A stretch of 35,100 nt of DNA from Halomonas sp. Lineage in GTDB: Bacteria; Pseudomonadota; Gammaproteobacteria; Pseudomonadales; Halomonadaceae. The stretch is taken from contig JAIVHM010000145.1 of assembly GCA_020201095.1 (NCBI GenBank), forward strand, positions 12,988 through 48,087, given 5' to 3'. Both the position numbers and the translations under genes were made by a program. How positions within the stretch are numbered: the first letter of the stretch is position 1; every line of letters starts with the position of its first letter. The notes under the pieces are model-generated. The model ran no database searches. It saw only the letters and a program-made list of their open reading frames with translations, and had not been told where the DNA came from. This document shows positions 16,644 to 25,848 of this stretch, piece after piece.

Positions 16644-18065
16644 TCAGGCACCCAGTATTGCCTTGGTTTCAACATACTCAAGGAGGCCTTCATCACCCCA
16701 TTCACGCCCATTACCGGATTGCTTGTAGCCACCGAAAGGAGCATCAAATGAAAACTCGGCTCCTTGAATATAACACTGGCCCGCTTTTAGGCGTCGTGCG
16801 ATGGGGAGCGCCTCGTCGACATCGCGAGCATATACCGCCGATGAAAGCCCATACGCCGTATCGTTCGCAATCTCAATGGCCTCTTCTAACGTGTCATACG
16901 CGATGATACAGAGAACCGGTCCGAAGATCTCTTCACGAGCAATCTTCATGTCATTACGCACATCACTAAAGATAGTGGGGCGGATGTAATAACCTTTGGA
17001 AAAACCTTCAGGTGCTTCCACGCCACCTTCGATCAAGGTAGCGCCATCTTCCAAACCACTCTGAATGAACCCCACCACGAGATCTTTCTGACGACGCGAG
17101 ACAAGAGGCCCCATCGTTGTGCTTGAGTCTCCAGGATCCCCAACGATCTGTTCCTTGGCGATCTCACCGGCCAGCTTTGCAGCTTGTTGCAGCTGCTTTC
17201 TGGGTACCAACATGCGCGTCAGGGCATCGCATGTTTGACCGGTATTCGCCATCACATTTTCTACACACAAGCGAACAGCCGCGTTCAGATCAGCCTCTTC
17301 GGTAATTACCAATGGCGACTTTCCGCCCAGTTCCTGGCAAACGCGCTTAATGCCTGGCGCAGCATTTTCCGCGACATTGGCTCCGGCCGTGGTCGAGCCG
17401 GTGAACGACACCATATCCACATAGGGATGCCCTGCCATCACCGGGCCAATTTCTGGCCCCACACCCGTTACCAAGTTAAATACGCCTGGGGGCAGGCCAA
17501 TACTGTCAAATATCTCGGCCATGATAAAATCTTGCAAAGGCGTTTGTTCCGCTGGCTTGGCCACCACGGTACAGCCTGCCGCCAACGCAGGTGCAAGTTT
17601 GCCAATCAATTGACTCAGTGGATAATTCCAGGGATTGATAAGCGAACATACCCCTATGGGTTCGTGAGAAATGACAACCCCTTCCTTACGTTCTGTCTGC
17701 TCCATCTTGAAAGCGCGTTCGGCGTAATAACGCATGCCTTCAATGGGACCATCTACATGAATGGCGCCTGTCGTCTGGATGGGACTGCCTAGCGTCGTGA
17801 CATGTACATCGCAAAGCTCATCATAACGGCGCTGCATCTCGTCTGCCGCCGCCATCAACAGCTCGTAACGCCGCTGGGCCGATGTCGCGGCCCAAGCGGG
17901 TAGCGCGGCTTGTGCCGCCGACAGCGCTTTCTCGACATCCTCTGAGCTTGCACGAGGTACTGAAGCACAGAGCCCCTCTGTCGCCGGATTCAGCACTTCA
18001 AGGCGTTCTTCGCCGCTGGGTGCTTCCCACTGGCCATTGATATAAAAACGGTCTCTGTGTTGCAT
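16644..18065 (-). CDS. NAD(P)-dependent aldehyde dehydrogenase
   Basis: A 473-aa ALDH-superfamily enzyme of normal length that oxidises an aldehyde to a carboxylate in the cytoplasm. Oxyanion Asn146 is in NPWNYPL, the general base is Glu245 (CQELGGKSP) and the nucleophile is Cys279 (NTGQTCDAL). The cofactor motif FTGSTTAG is at 221-228. The substrate cannot be read from the sequence. GGGGAG 8 nt before the ATG supports the start. It is the last gene in transcription order of the minus-strand catabolic cluster, 130 bp after the beta-hydroxyacid dehydrogenase gene. Confidence 0.93.
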   Translation of the reverse strand: MQHRDRFYINGQWEAPSGEERLEVLNPATEGLCASVPRASSEDVEKALSAAQAALPAWAATSAQRRYELLMAAADEMQRRYDELCDVHVTTLGSPIQTTGAIHVDGPIEGMRYYAERAFKMEQTERKEGVVISHEPIGVCSLINPWNYPLSQLIGKLAPALAAGCTVVAKPAEQTPLQDFIMAEIFDSIGLPPGVFNLVTGVGPEIGPVMAGHPYVDMVSFTGSTTAGANVAENAAPGIKRVCQELGGKSPLVITEEADLNAAVRLCVENVMANTGQTCDALTRMLVPRKQLQQAAKLAGEIAKEQIVGDPGDSSTTMGPLVSRRQKDLVVGFIQSGLEDGATLIEGGVEAPEGFSKGYYIRPTIFSDVRNDMKIAREEIFGPVLCIIAYDTLEEAIEIANDTAYGLSSAVYARDVDEALPIARRLKAGQCYIQGAEFSFDAPFGGYKQSGNGREWGDEGLLEYVETKAILGA

Positions 18066-18194
18066 GCGCTACTCCCCTATTCTGGGCGCTGGCTGAATGG
18101 ACATTCGGGAGCATTCTTTTAGCAAGCGCCGGTGAAGCGAAATGGCGGCAGCGTTTGCCGCGTCATGGTCTTGAATGGCTTAGGCTTAATACCT

Positions 18195-19172
18195 TCAGCT
18201 CGGTTCTTCTGTCAATTCCCGACCTCTAGCAAACACTTCATACCCGACCTCCTCCGGCTCATCGTCGGTGAGCTCCTCAGGGAAACCATCACCCAACACC
18301 TTCACATCACTGCGTTCTTCCAAGCGGCGAATGATGTTAGACGACCATTCACGAGCGCCGAAAGACGCTTGCCCATCGCGGAAGATATCCATGAGCAGTG
18401 GCGAGATCTCTAGAGGTACATCCAGATTTTTTGCCAGGGAATCAAAAAGGCCCACATCTTTGAGCACGAGATCCATGGTAAAGCTTATATTACGGCTGCC
18501 GTTGAGGATCACCTGAGATTCCGTCTCATGCACAAATGAATTACCCGATGAGATTCGGATTGCCTCGTAGGCCGTATTCATATCCATCCCTGCCTTTTTC
18601 GCCACCGTCAGAGCTTCAGACAGCGCGCACAAGTTGGCAGTGGCCAAGTAGTTCGTCAGAACCTTAAGGACTGACGCTGACCCTAGAGGCCCGGTATGAA
18701 GCACACGGCGACCGAGCGAGGTAAGTACCGGCAGAACCTTGTCGAAGCTTTCACGATCACCGCCAACAAAGATAGAAATGTTGCCGGTAGCAGCACGATG
18801 GCAGCCCCCAGAGACAGGCGCCTCGACAGCCCGAGCCCCCGTACTATTGACTCGTTCAGCTATACGGACGAGTTCTTGATCGTCCGTCGTACTCATCTCA
18901 AGCCACACTTTCCCTGCCGAAAGCCCTGCAATGATGCCATCGTCGGCTTCCATAACGGCACTGCATGCAGCCGGTGAAGGAAGGCAGGTGATGATAAGGT
19001 CTGAGGTTTCAGCAAGTGCCTTGGGAGACTCGGCCCCACTAGCGCCTTGATCAATAAAGGCTTGGGTGACGACTGGATCCAAGTCTCTAATCGTGACGTC
19101 ATGGCCGTTACGAATCAAACTAGCTGCAAGCTTGCCGCCTACATTTCCGAGCCCTACGAAACCTATTTTCAT
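18195..19172 (-). CDS. Beta-hydroxyacid dehydrogenase (3-hydroxyisobutyrate dehydrogenase family)
   Basis: A 325-aa NAD(P)-dependent 2-domain dehydrogenase. The Rossmann motif GLGNVGG (7-13) follows MKIGFV. The substrate loop reads APVSGGCHRAATGN, and a Lys-containing segment LKVLTNYLATANLCALSEAL corresponds to the KxxNN catalytic region, though the second Asn position is Tyr here. Family members oxidise 3-hydroxyisobutyrate, reduce tartronate semialdehyde, or act on related beta-hydroxyacids. The ATG at 19172 is chosen over one at 19187 because GGGAAGG precedes it at good spacing and the Rossmann strand should begin there. The C-terminal 35 residues are acidic and extend beyond the usual family length of about 295. 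Confidence 0.88.
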   Translation of the reverse strand: MKIGFVGLGNVGGKLAASLIRNGHDVTIRDLDPVVTQAFIDQGASGAESPKALAETSDLIITCLPSPAACSAVMEADDGIIAGLSAGKVWLEMSTTDDQELVRIAERVNSTGARAVEAPVSGGCHRAATGNISIFVGGDRESFDKVLPVLTSLGRRVLHTGPLGSASVLKVLTNYLATANLCALSEALTVAKKAGMDMNTAYEAIRISSGNSFVHETESQVILNGSRNISFTMDLVLKDVGLFDSLAKNLDVPLEISPLLMDIFRDGQASFGAREWSSNIIRRLEERSDVKVLGDGFPEELTDDEPEEVGYEVFARGRELTEEPS

Positions 19173-19425
19173 GTACTGCCTTCCCATCTATTTTTTGGAC
19201 AGATAGCGCGGCATAACAGGTGAGAGGAACGAGGTTTCCCACGGCTGCATCCGTCGCTAAAGGCAAACTACCGCAGGTATTATGAGAGGACAATTCACGT
19301 TATTTTCATGACTGGTAACATTTCGTATTTTTTACTTAATGGATAAAACCAGACATGCTCCAGAAGATAAAAAAATATCGAAACATAAAAAATTTAAATT
19401 AACCAATTAGCGGTGTCATTAAACA
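19173..19425. promoter_or_regulatory. AT-rich spacer between LysR gene and hydroxyacid dehydrogenase gene
   Basis: This 253-bp gap has no gene. The stretch 19320-19420 is very AT-rich and could contain the promoter of the two downstream dehydrogenase genes. No specific box is convincing. Confidence 0.3.
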
Positions 19426-20346
19426 TTAACGTGATGCTTGTGAGGAAAGCCAGTCAATAAGGCGCTTTATTCGCTCGCTTGAAATCATATCTTTATGACA
19501 TACAAGGCCCCATTCACCAGGAGAATCGATCACTTGGTCTGCAGGATTAACCAAACGGCCATCGGCTAGGGCATCATCGGCAAAAGGCCCATTAACAAGT
19601 GCAACGCCCTCACCCCTTTCAGCCATTTCAAGGGCGGCAGCTAATGTATCGACAATAATACTTCCTTTAGGATATTCGTGCTCATGTGACGACAACGGTG
19701 GGTTAAGAGCATTCAGCCAGTTACTCCATGTCCAACTTTCTGTATAAACCTCGATTAACGGATAGTTCTTCAGCTGCTCTGGCGACAATGGCCGTTGACG
19801 CTCATCCAACATATCGGGGCTACAAACGGGAAAAATTTGTGAAGGAAATAACGGCGTCCAATGAAGATGATCAGGCAGAGGCGTATCTCGATAGATAATC
19901 GCTACATCAGCATTGGCTTCGTCGAAATCCCAACCCACGCTGTACGTCATGACTTGCAATTCGATTTCAGGGTAGCTTTCGTGAAACTGAGCAAGGCGCG
20001 GGGCAAGCCAACGTATTGATGTGGTGACATAGACCTGCATCCGAAGTGGATCAGCATCATACAAATGGCGAGCCGCTTCTGCACCGCTGATCAGTGTGGT
20101 GATGGCGTCACGCACGTGGGGGTAAAAGCGATGGCCAGCAGCCGTCAATAGTATGTTACGGCCCTTGCGTTCAAATAATTTGACGCCAAGGTTTTCCTCT
20201 AACCTATGAATTTGATTGGCAATAGCGGGATGCGTTAAGTGCAGTTCTTCTGCGGCGGCACGCAGATTTTGCAACCGTGCAGCTGCCTCGAAACCTCGCA
20301 GAGAACTGAGGGGTGGCAACTTGTGCAAGGGCAAGGGCGTTGTCAT
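19426..20346 (-). CDS. LysR-family transcriptional regulator (GcvA type)
   Basis: A 306-aa regulator. The helix-turn-helix lies at about 10-70 (SLRGFEAAARLQNLRAAAEE, then THPAIANQIHRLEENLGVKL and FERKGRNILLTAAG). The effector-binding domain follows, with the family stretch YSVGWDFDEANADVAIIYRD. It starts 5 nt after the IclR-type gene stop on the same strand, so the two regulators are probably co-transcribed. It is likely a local regulator of the catabolic cluster. No good ribosome binding site is seen, consistent with coupled translation. Confidence 0.92.
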   Translation of the reverse strand: MTTPLPLHKLPPLSSLRGFEAAARLQNLRAAAEELHLTHPAIANQIHRLEENLGVKLFERKGRNILLTAAGHRFYPHVRDAITTLISGAEAARHLYDADPLRMQVYVTTSIRWLAPRLAQFHESYPEIELQVMTYSVGWDFDEANADVAIIYRDTPLPDHLHWTPLFPSQIFPVCSPDMLDERQRPLSPEQLKNYPLIEVYTESWTWSNWLNALNPPLSSHEHEYPKGSIIVDTLAAALEMAERGEGVALVNGPFADDALADGRLVNPADQVIDSPGEWGLVCHKDMISSERIKRLIDWLSSQASR

Positions 20347-20351
20347 GTTGA

Positions 20352-21107
20352 TCAGATCACGCGAGATGACAGTTGACGGGCGGCCTGAACGATAAATTTT
20401 GAATAGCCACGAGCATCCTGAGCGCTCAAGAAGTCACCGTCGATAACCGCACTGATTGCCGCAATGGGCTCGTTACGAAGATTAAGCACTGGGGCCGCCA
20501 GGAAATGTGTGCTTTTCTGAGACGTTCCGGTTGAGGTGGCATACCCCAAGCGATGCGCCCGTTCCAGCGCCAATAGCAAGTCATCATATTCACTGTCTCC
20601 CCGCTCGAGACCCAGTTCTTCAGCAAGATAGTTTTTCCAAGAGGCCTGAGGCCTCATGGCCAATATTGCCTTTCCTGCTGCGTCCTCATGGAACCCCATT
20701 GTCTTACCGATATAGAGATTGAGGCCGTTGTTAGACAGGTTATCTACCTTGGATACCAACACAACTTTGTTACCGATAGGCACGCTTAGGAAAATAGGCT
20801 TGTGGATTTCATTTTTGAGGATTTCTGCAATCGGATAGAAGTAGGGTATCAGGCTCTGCTTGTTATAAATTGTCGATGAAATCTGGAAAATCCGAGAGCC
20901 AATGCAATACGACTTCTTCCTATTAGGATCCTGGGCAACCAGTTGGTGATGCAGCAACGCGTTGACCACTCGATGCCCAGTAGCAGGCGAAATGCCGGTC
21001 GACTCACAGATTTCAGACAGTGTAAGTGGATAGGTAGAAGCGGCAAGAATGTCCAGGATCATGACACTATGATCGACCGCCGGTGCCTTGGTCTTTTCAA
21101 AATTCAT
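20352..21107 (-). CDS. IclR-family transcriptional regulator
   Basis: A 251-aa IclR protein. The N-terminal winged helix (about 12-75) reads VMILDILAASTYPLTLSEIC then ESTGISPATGHRVVNALL. The effector domain (about 80-250) contains GFHEDAAGKAILA, GYATSTGTSQ and IAAISAV, all typical. IclR regulators usually repress or activate aromatic, sugar-acid or short-chain-acid catabolism and bind a small acid from the pathway. It lies 101 bp downstream of the GMC oxidoreductase gene. Paired TTCCA half-sites upstream of the AldA-like gene (25819-25848) may be its target, though this is inference. Confidence 0.93.
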   Translation of the reverse strand: MNFEKTKAPAVDHSVMILDILAASTYPLTLSEICESTGISPATGHRVVNALLHHQLVAQDPNRKKSYCIGSRIFQISSTIYNKQSLIPYFYPIAEILKNEIHKPIFLSVPIGNKVVLVSKVDNLSNNGLNLYIGKTMGFHEDAAGKAILAMRPQASWKNYLAEELGLERGDSEYDDLLLALERAHRLGYATSTGTSQKSTHFLAAPVLNLRNEPIAAISAVIDGDFLSAQDARGYSKFIVQAARQLSSRVI

Positions 21108-21208
21108 GCTGCTTGTGACACTCCTAAGCGTTTATACGGTGGTCTATCGGTCTTGACTCGCTTGCCCTAACACTTTCAGTTGACTTGTTAATTGATATCA
21201 CTGCATTT

Positions 21209-22825
21209 TTAGATGGCGTGGTCATCCAGAACCAGGCCAGCTCCTTTTTCCGCTACCATCATCACCGGGGCATTCAGATTGCCAGAGGTAATATTGGGGA
21301 AGATAGACGCATCAATAACCCTGAGACCTTTCACTCCATGGACGCGCAGGCGACTGTCTACAACGGCATCGTCGGGATTCGGCCCCATCCTGCAGGTGCC
21401 ACACAGATGATATATGGAGCCTGCATTGGCACGAAAGTACTCTACCATGCTTTCTTCATCATCAACGGCATTGCCCGGAAACACCTCAGCCTCGGTGATT
21501 GCCTGCAACTCCTGGGTAGCCATCAGCTTTCTGATCAGTTTGGTTCCTTGAATAGCTTCGTCGATATCCCGTTGAGTTGTGAAGTAGTTCGGGCGGATGA
21601 TCGGCGGGTCAGCGGGATCAGAAGAGGCAATATCGACGGTACCTCGACTTGATGGTCGGCAAGAATTAAATGCCATCAAAAAGCCGGAGTAAGGCTCAGG
21701 TGACAACTTCGCGTTTGGATTGCTAGGTATCTGGTAAGACATCGGATTGAAGTAAAGCTGAATATTGGGAAACGCTTCTTGCTCATTTCCCTTGAAGAAC
21801 CCACCCGCCTGATTGACGCTCATGCCCAAAGGGCCACTGCGGTTGACCAAGTACTGCAGACCTGCCTTCGCTTTCGCCCAAAAGGAAGCAAAATCATCAT
21901 TCAACGTTTTACGGTTGGCGCGATAATAAAAGCTAACGGCCAGGTGGTCCTGAAGGTTTTGACCTACCGCTGGCAGGTAAGCCGCTGGCTTAATACGGTG
22001 CCTTGCAAGAAGGTCAGTATCACCTACCCCAGACAGCTGTAAAAGTTTGGGCGAGTCCACGGCCCCGGCGCAGATAATGACTTCACGGCTCGCCCGAACC
22101 GATGTCCTGACGCCCTCGACATGGTACTCAACGCCGACAGCCTTACGGTCTTCATTAAAGATCACCTTTTCTACCTGACTTACCCGCTTGAGTTCCAAGT
22201 TGGACCGTGACAGCGCTGGCTTCAGGTAGGCGGTGTTGCTGGAATCACGCTGTCCGTTTCGAATATTGGCTTCGTAGATCCCCGCCCCTTCAATCGATGC
22301 ACCATTGAAATCGTCATTGAGGGGGTATCCAAGCTTATGAGCGGCTTGCAAATATGACTGACAGATGGGGTGGGCAGCATCTTTTAATGGTGTGATGCCG
22401 ATCTTACCTTGGCGAGAGTGATACTCAGTGTCTCCCGCAGGATGCTCCTCCAGCTTCTTGAAATAAGGAAGCAAGGAAGCGTAATTCCACCCATCGTTTC
22501 CAGCCCGTTCCCAGTCATCGAAGTCAGAAGGCTGCCCTCGAACATAGATCATCGCGTTGATTGAGCCTGATCCCCCCTGGACCTTGCCCCGAGGCGCATA
22601 CATCTTACGGTTAGCCAGCGCGGTTTCTTCGGCACTGTAATACATGTAGTTGTACTTGGGGTGGTAGTAAGTCTTGGCAAAACCTACAGGCACTTTGATC
22701 CAAGGGGAGACATCACGCCCCCCCGCTTCAACGACTAATACCCGATGGTATCCACTGGCACTTAAGCGGTTGGCAAGGACACATCCGGCTGACCCTGCTC
22801 CGACGATGATGAAGTCGTATTCCAT
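21209..22825 (-). CDS. GMC-family FAD-dependent oxidoreductase (choline dehydrogenase-like)
   Basis: A 538-aa glucose-methanol-choline oxidoreductase. The FAD dinucleotide fold is at the N-terminus (FIIVGAGSAGCVLANRLS). GMC signature 1 is RGKVQGGSGSINAMIYVRG, signature 2 is GAVDSPKLLQLSGVG, and the C-terminal active-site region has YHLCGTCRMG and NITSGNLNAPVMMVAEKGA. It oxidises a primary or secondary alcohol, passing electrons to quinone or O2. Choline is only one possibility, and the enolase-family neighbour suggests a sugar-acid or other hydroxylated substrate. No signal peptide is seen. The gene starts 4 nt after the stop of the enolase-superfamily gene, with GGAG about 10 nt upstream of the ATG. 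Confidence 0.93.
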   Translation of the reverse strand: MEYDFIIVGAGSAGCVLANRLSASGYHRVLVVEAGGRDVSPWIKVPVGFAKTYYHPKYNYMYYSAEETALANRKMYAPRGKVQGGSGSINAMIYVRGQPSDFDDWERAGNDGWNYASLLPYFKKLEEHPAGDTEYHSRQGKIGITPLKDAAHPICQSYLQAAHKLGYPLNDDFNGASIEGAGIYEANIRNGQRDSSNTAYLKPALSRSNLELKRVSQVEKVIFNEDRKAVGVEYHVEGVRTSVRASREVIICAGAVDSPKLLQLSGVGDTDLLARHRIKPAAYLPAVGQNLQDHLAVSFYYRANRKTLNDDFASFWAKAKAGLQYLVNRSGPLGMSVNQAGGFFKGNEQEAFPNIQLYFNPMSYQIPSNPNAKLSPEPYSGFLMAFNSCRPSSRGTVDIASSDPADPPIIRPNYFTTQRDIDEAIQGTKLIRKLMATQELQAITEAEVFPGNAVDDEESMVEYFRANAGSIYHLCGTCRMGPNPDDAVVDSRLRVHGVKGLRVIDASIFPNITSGNLNAPVMMVAEKGAGLVLDDHAI

Positions 22826-22829
22826 CGCG

Positions 22830-24065
22830 TCATTGCTCCGGCATGTGTTTCCAGTCGGTGCCCGACTGGTCTTTATAGTCGTAAGGCGTCGGGTTCATGC
22901 TCAGGTGCAACACCTTGCCGGTATAAGGTGAATGGGCCTTCACCACGGCCATATCGAGCTCGATGCCTAGCCCGGGCTTGCTAGAGGGGATGACGTAGCC
23001 GTCACGCCACTCGATCTTTTCCTGAAGGACCTCGGCATGAAACCCACCCCAGGTACCGATGCTTTCCTGGATGAGAAAATTGGGGGTTGCTGTTGCTAGC
23101 TGAATGCTCGCCGCGGCGCCCACCGGGCCGTTGTAGAGATGGGGCGCAATCTGTGCATAGTGCACCTCCGCCAAGGCAGCGATCTTCTTGCCCTCAAGTA
23201 TGCCGCCGACACGACTCAGGTTCATCTGAAGAATCGATGCAGCCCCGTGGCTAAGCAGGTCGTGGAACTCATACTTGGTCGTGAGGCGCTCCCCTGTCGC
23301 AATGGGGATAGAAGTTTGGGCCGCTACGCGCGCCATTGCCTCGCTCTGGCCCGGCGGCACTGGCTCTTCAAACCACAGCGGATCATACGGTTCTAGTCGC
23401 TTAGCGAGGCGTATAGCCGATGCTGGCGTCATCTGCCCATGAGTGCCAAACAAGAGGTCACAGTCGTTACCTACCACTTCCCGAATGCGCTGACAGAAGA
23501 TGGCGCTCTTTTCCATGGCTTCCAGAGAAAGCATATGACCTGAGTAGGCCGTATAAGGACCTGCCGGATCAAACTTGAGAGCGGTAAAGCCTAGCGCCTT
23601 GTTCTCAAGGGCACACTCAACGGCCAGCTCCACATTGTCGTAGTTGTAGTTCCCGTCGGCATCACAGGGATACAAATAGGTGTAAGTGCGCAACTTGTCA
23701 TGCACTTTACCGCCAATCAGCTCGTAAACGGGCTTGCCCACGGCCTTGCCGATGATATCCCAGCATGCGATTTCAAGCCCGCTAAGCACGCCCATCATGG
23801 TCAAGTCGGCACGCTGGGTAAATCCACTTGAGTACGCTTCACGGTAGAGACGCTCAATGTGGTGAGGGTCTTTGCCTTTCAAGTAGCGTTCGAAGACATC
23901 CTCAATGGCTGCTTTCATCACCTGTGGATGAAAGGATGCCGCATAGACTTCCCCGATGCCCTCAACACCGCACGCTGTCCCAAGCTTTACAAATATCCAG
24001 TACATACCACCGACGTGAGGTGGAGGCGTAGCAACCACGTAGGGCTCGCAACTGACAACTTTCAT
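22830..24065 (-). CDS. Enolase-superfamily enzyme (mandelate racemase/galactonate dehydratase-like)
   Basis: A 411-aa enolase-superfamily protein with an N-terminal capping domain (1-125) and a beta-barrel. Active-site positions read by eye are Lys164 (ALKFDP), the segment LLFGTHGQM (205-212), Glu233/234 (WFEEPVPP), Glu259 (ATGER) and His309 (APHLYNG). In galactonate or mannonate dehydratases the second segment is DxHxR-like, with Asp as the first Mg2+ ligand. Here that position appears to be Gly207, with His209 kept. The reaction should be abstraction of a proton alpha to a carboxylate (dehydration, epimerisation or cycloisomerisation), but the substrate is unknown. ATG 24065 is preferred over 24113 because AGGA lies 9 nt upstream and the fold begins at MKVVSCEPYV. 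Confidence 0.88.
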   Translation of the reverse strand: MKVVSCEPYVVATPPPHVGGMYWIFVKLGTACGVEGIGEVYAASFHPQVMKAAIEDVFERYLKGKDPHHIERLYREAYSSGFTQRADLTMMGVLSGLEIACWDIIGKAVGKPVYELIGGKVHDKLRTYTYLYPCDADGNYNYDNVELAVECALENKALGFTALKFDPAGPYTAYSGHMLSLEAMEKSAIFCQRIREVVGNDCDLLFGTHGQMTPASAIRLAKRLEPYDPLWFEEPVPPGQSEAMARVAAQTSIPIATGERLTTKYEFHDLLSHGAASILQMNLSRVGGILEGKKIAALAEVHYAQIAPHLYNGPVGAAASIQLATATPNFLIQESIGTWGGFHAEVLQEKIEWRDGYVIPSSKPGLGIELDMAVVKAHSPYTGKVLHLSMNPTPYDYKDQSGTDWKHMPEQ

Positions 24066-24335
24066 GGATAAATCCTTTTCAAGTTGGCGTGTCAGATGGT
24101 GGTGAGACCCCACTATGAGGGGAAAGCAACGCCTTCCTCGGTAACGACTTCCCGGTAACGGCCGTCGCGTTCAGCAGGAACGACGCAGGGAATTATCTCG
24201 TCTGGTGCAACCTCTCCACTCGGAGAAAGCGCTTCGAGTGGATTAACCTTTGTGAACCAGACTTAGGGAGACGATGCTCCCACGACGTTCAAGCACCCCA
24301 CCCCATACATCAGTGACACTGCCGTGAAACACGGG
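24066..24335. other. Spacer inside the catabolic cluster
   Basis: This gap of 270 bp lies between the AldA-like gene stop and the enolase-superfamily gene start. No gene, clear terminator or operator is seen. It includes the ribosome binding site of the enolase-superfamily gene, near 24074. Confidence 0.35.
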
Positions 24336-25760
24336 TCAGTAGTTCAGTACTACAAGACGCGTCTGGGTGTAGTCCAACATGCCATGCTTGCCATCGTCTC
24401 CGCCCAGGCCAGAACGTTTCCAGCCCGCGTGGTAGCCCTGAAAAGGATCTGAAGGCGTACGGTTAATGTAGACTTCGCCTGCTTCAATGTTGTTGGCGAC
24501 CTTCATGGCTGTACGGTAGTCCTCGGTAAAGATCACGGAGGCAAGACCGAACTGATGGTCGTTGGCCATCGCCAATGCCGAGTCGATAGTGTCATACGTC
24601 AGTACTGGCAAAACGGGGCCGAAGATCTCTTCCTGAACAATCTCCATGTTCTGGCGACACTGCGTTAGTAATGTCGGCGGATAGAAATGCCCAGGGCCTT
24701 CTGGGATGTAGCCGCCAGTTTGCAGGCTCGCGCCATCATCAATGGCTCGTTCAACCATCTGGTGGATATTGAGGCGAGAATTTTCGTTGATCAGCGGCCC
24801 CATGAAATCGCTGTTATCGGCACGATTGCCGAATGGTAAAGCTTCAAGATGAGATTTCAGCAGATCGGTAAATTTCTCAGCGATAGACTCATGTACGTAT
24901 ACACGCTCAATAGCCGTACATAGTTGACCACAATTGCTCGTTTTGGAGTCAACGATCTGCTTTGCCGCCTGCTCGAGATCCGCATCTGGCTCCACAATAG
25001 CAGGAGACTTACCACCCAACTCCAAGGAAGACTTGGCAATATTGACTTGGGAGTACTCCAACACCTTACGACCCGCACCGACGCTACCGGTCAAGGTAAT
25101 CATCCCTACCTTCGGGTGCGTGCAGACGGCTTCCGCCGTGGGATGATCCATCGTCAGAATATTCACCACGCCAGCTGGAATCCCAGCCTCCTTGACCGCC
25201 TCGGCAATCTTGAAAGCTGAGCAAGGCGTATTGTTACTAGGCCGCACCACGACGCTATTGCCGGTGATGAGCGCCGGCGCAATCTTTCTGAGCAGGGTGA
25301 AAACCGGGTAATTGAACGGAATCAAGCAAGCCACCACCCCGATCGGCTCGCGTTGAAGTAGCAGGCTTTCGTTTGGCGTATCGCTAGGCATGATGTCGCC
25401 TTCAATACGGCGAGCCCACTCAGCGTGGTAACGCGTGATATCAGCTGCGTAGACCGCTTCGTTGGTCGCGTCTTCGAGACTCTTTCCCGACTCTTCAGCT
25501 AACGCCTGTCCGATGTCATGACGATGCGCCATCAGCGCGTCTGCAAGCTTGTACATATGGCCTGCGCGTTCAACGCTCGTTAGGCGACGCCACGCTTTCT
25601 GAGACGCGGCAGCGGCATCAACTGCTTTAAGCGCCTGCTCTGTATTCGCAGCCTGTACCTGCCCCACCAGTGTTTCGTTGGCCGGGTTATAGACTGGAAT
25701 CATGACGTTTTGCGGAGAAGAGACAAATTCATTATTGATGAAATTTCCGTCAGTGCTCAT
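24336..25760 (-). CDS. AldA-like aldehyde dehydrogenase (lactaldehyde/glycolaldehyde type)
   Basis: A 474-aa ALDH of the AldA branch. The catalytic base is Glu247 (LELGGKSP), the nucleophile is Cys281 (NCGQLCTA) and the oxyanion Asn is Asn150 (IPFNYP). The C-terminal run GEVYINRTPSDPFQGYHAGW and the KRSGLGGDDGKHG segment closely resemble E. coli AldA, which oxidises lactaldehyde and glycolaldehyde in fucose and rhamnose breakdown. It is the first gene of the minus-strand catabolic cluster. The catalytic Glu, Cys and Asn are present, so it should be active. The physiological substrate here is presumably the short aldehyde released by the neighbouring enzymes (inference). Confidence 0.93.
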   Translation of the reverse strand: MSTDGNFINNEFVSSPQNVMIPVYNPANETLVGQVQAANTEQALKAVDAAAASQKAWRRLTSVERAGHMYKLADALMAHRHDIGQALAEESGKSLEDATNEAVYAADITRYHAEWARRIEGDIMPSDTPNESLLLQREPIGVVACLIPFNYPVFTLLRKIAPALITGNSVVVRPSNNTPCSAFKIAEAVKEAGIPAGVVNILTMDHPTAEAVCTHPKVGMITLTGSVGAGRKVLEYSQVNIAKSSLELGGKSPAIVEPDADLEQAAKQIVDSKTSNCGQLCTAIERVYVHESIAEKFTDLLKSHLEALPFGNRADNSDFMGPLINENSRLNIHQMVERAIDDGASLQTGGYIPEGPGHFYPPTLLTQCRQNMEIVQEEIFGPVLPVLTYDTIDSALAMANDHQFGLASVIFTEDYRTAMKVANNIEAGEVYINRTPSDPFQGYHAGWKRSGLGGDDGKHGMLDYTQTRLVVLNY

Positions 25761-25818
25761 GGCTCACTCCTAAAGAATGTGCCATCAGACTAAGAAGCTG
25801 CCCAATGACTGTCAATAA

Positions 25819-25848
25819 AATTCCACATTTAAAATTATAATTCCATAT
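25819..25848. promoter_or_regulatory. Paired TTCCA half-sites upstream of the catabolic cluster
   Basis: AATTCCACAT (25819-25828) and AATTCCATAT (25839-25848) form a direct repeat spaced exactly 20 bp, two helical turns, about 60-90 bp upstream of the AldA-like ATG. TTCCA/TGGAA half-sites are common in IclR-family operators. Whether the IclR protein at 20352 binds here is inference. Confidence 0.35.

Noticed and set aside
16479-16751. Plus-strand frame of 90 codons with a Lys-rich start, upstream of and overlapping the aldehyde dehydrogenase 3' end
   Set aside because: It starts at GTG in a very AT-rich stretch, has no ribosome binding site, no domain, and overlaps a solid gene on the other strand by over 100 bp.
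24066-24113. Upstream start adding a MGSHHH leader to the enolase-superfamily protein
   Set aside because: It resembles a cloning tag but is chance. The ribosome binding site and the fold both point to ATG 24065.
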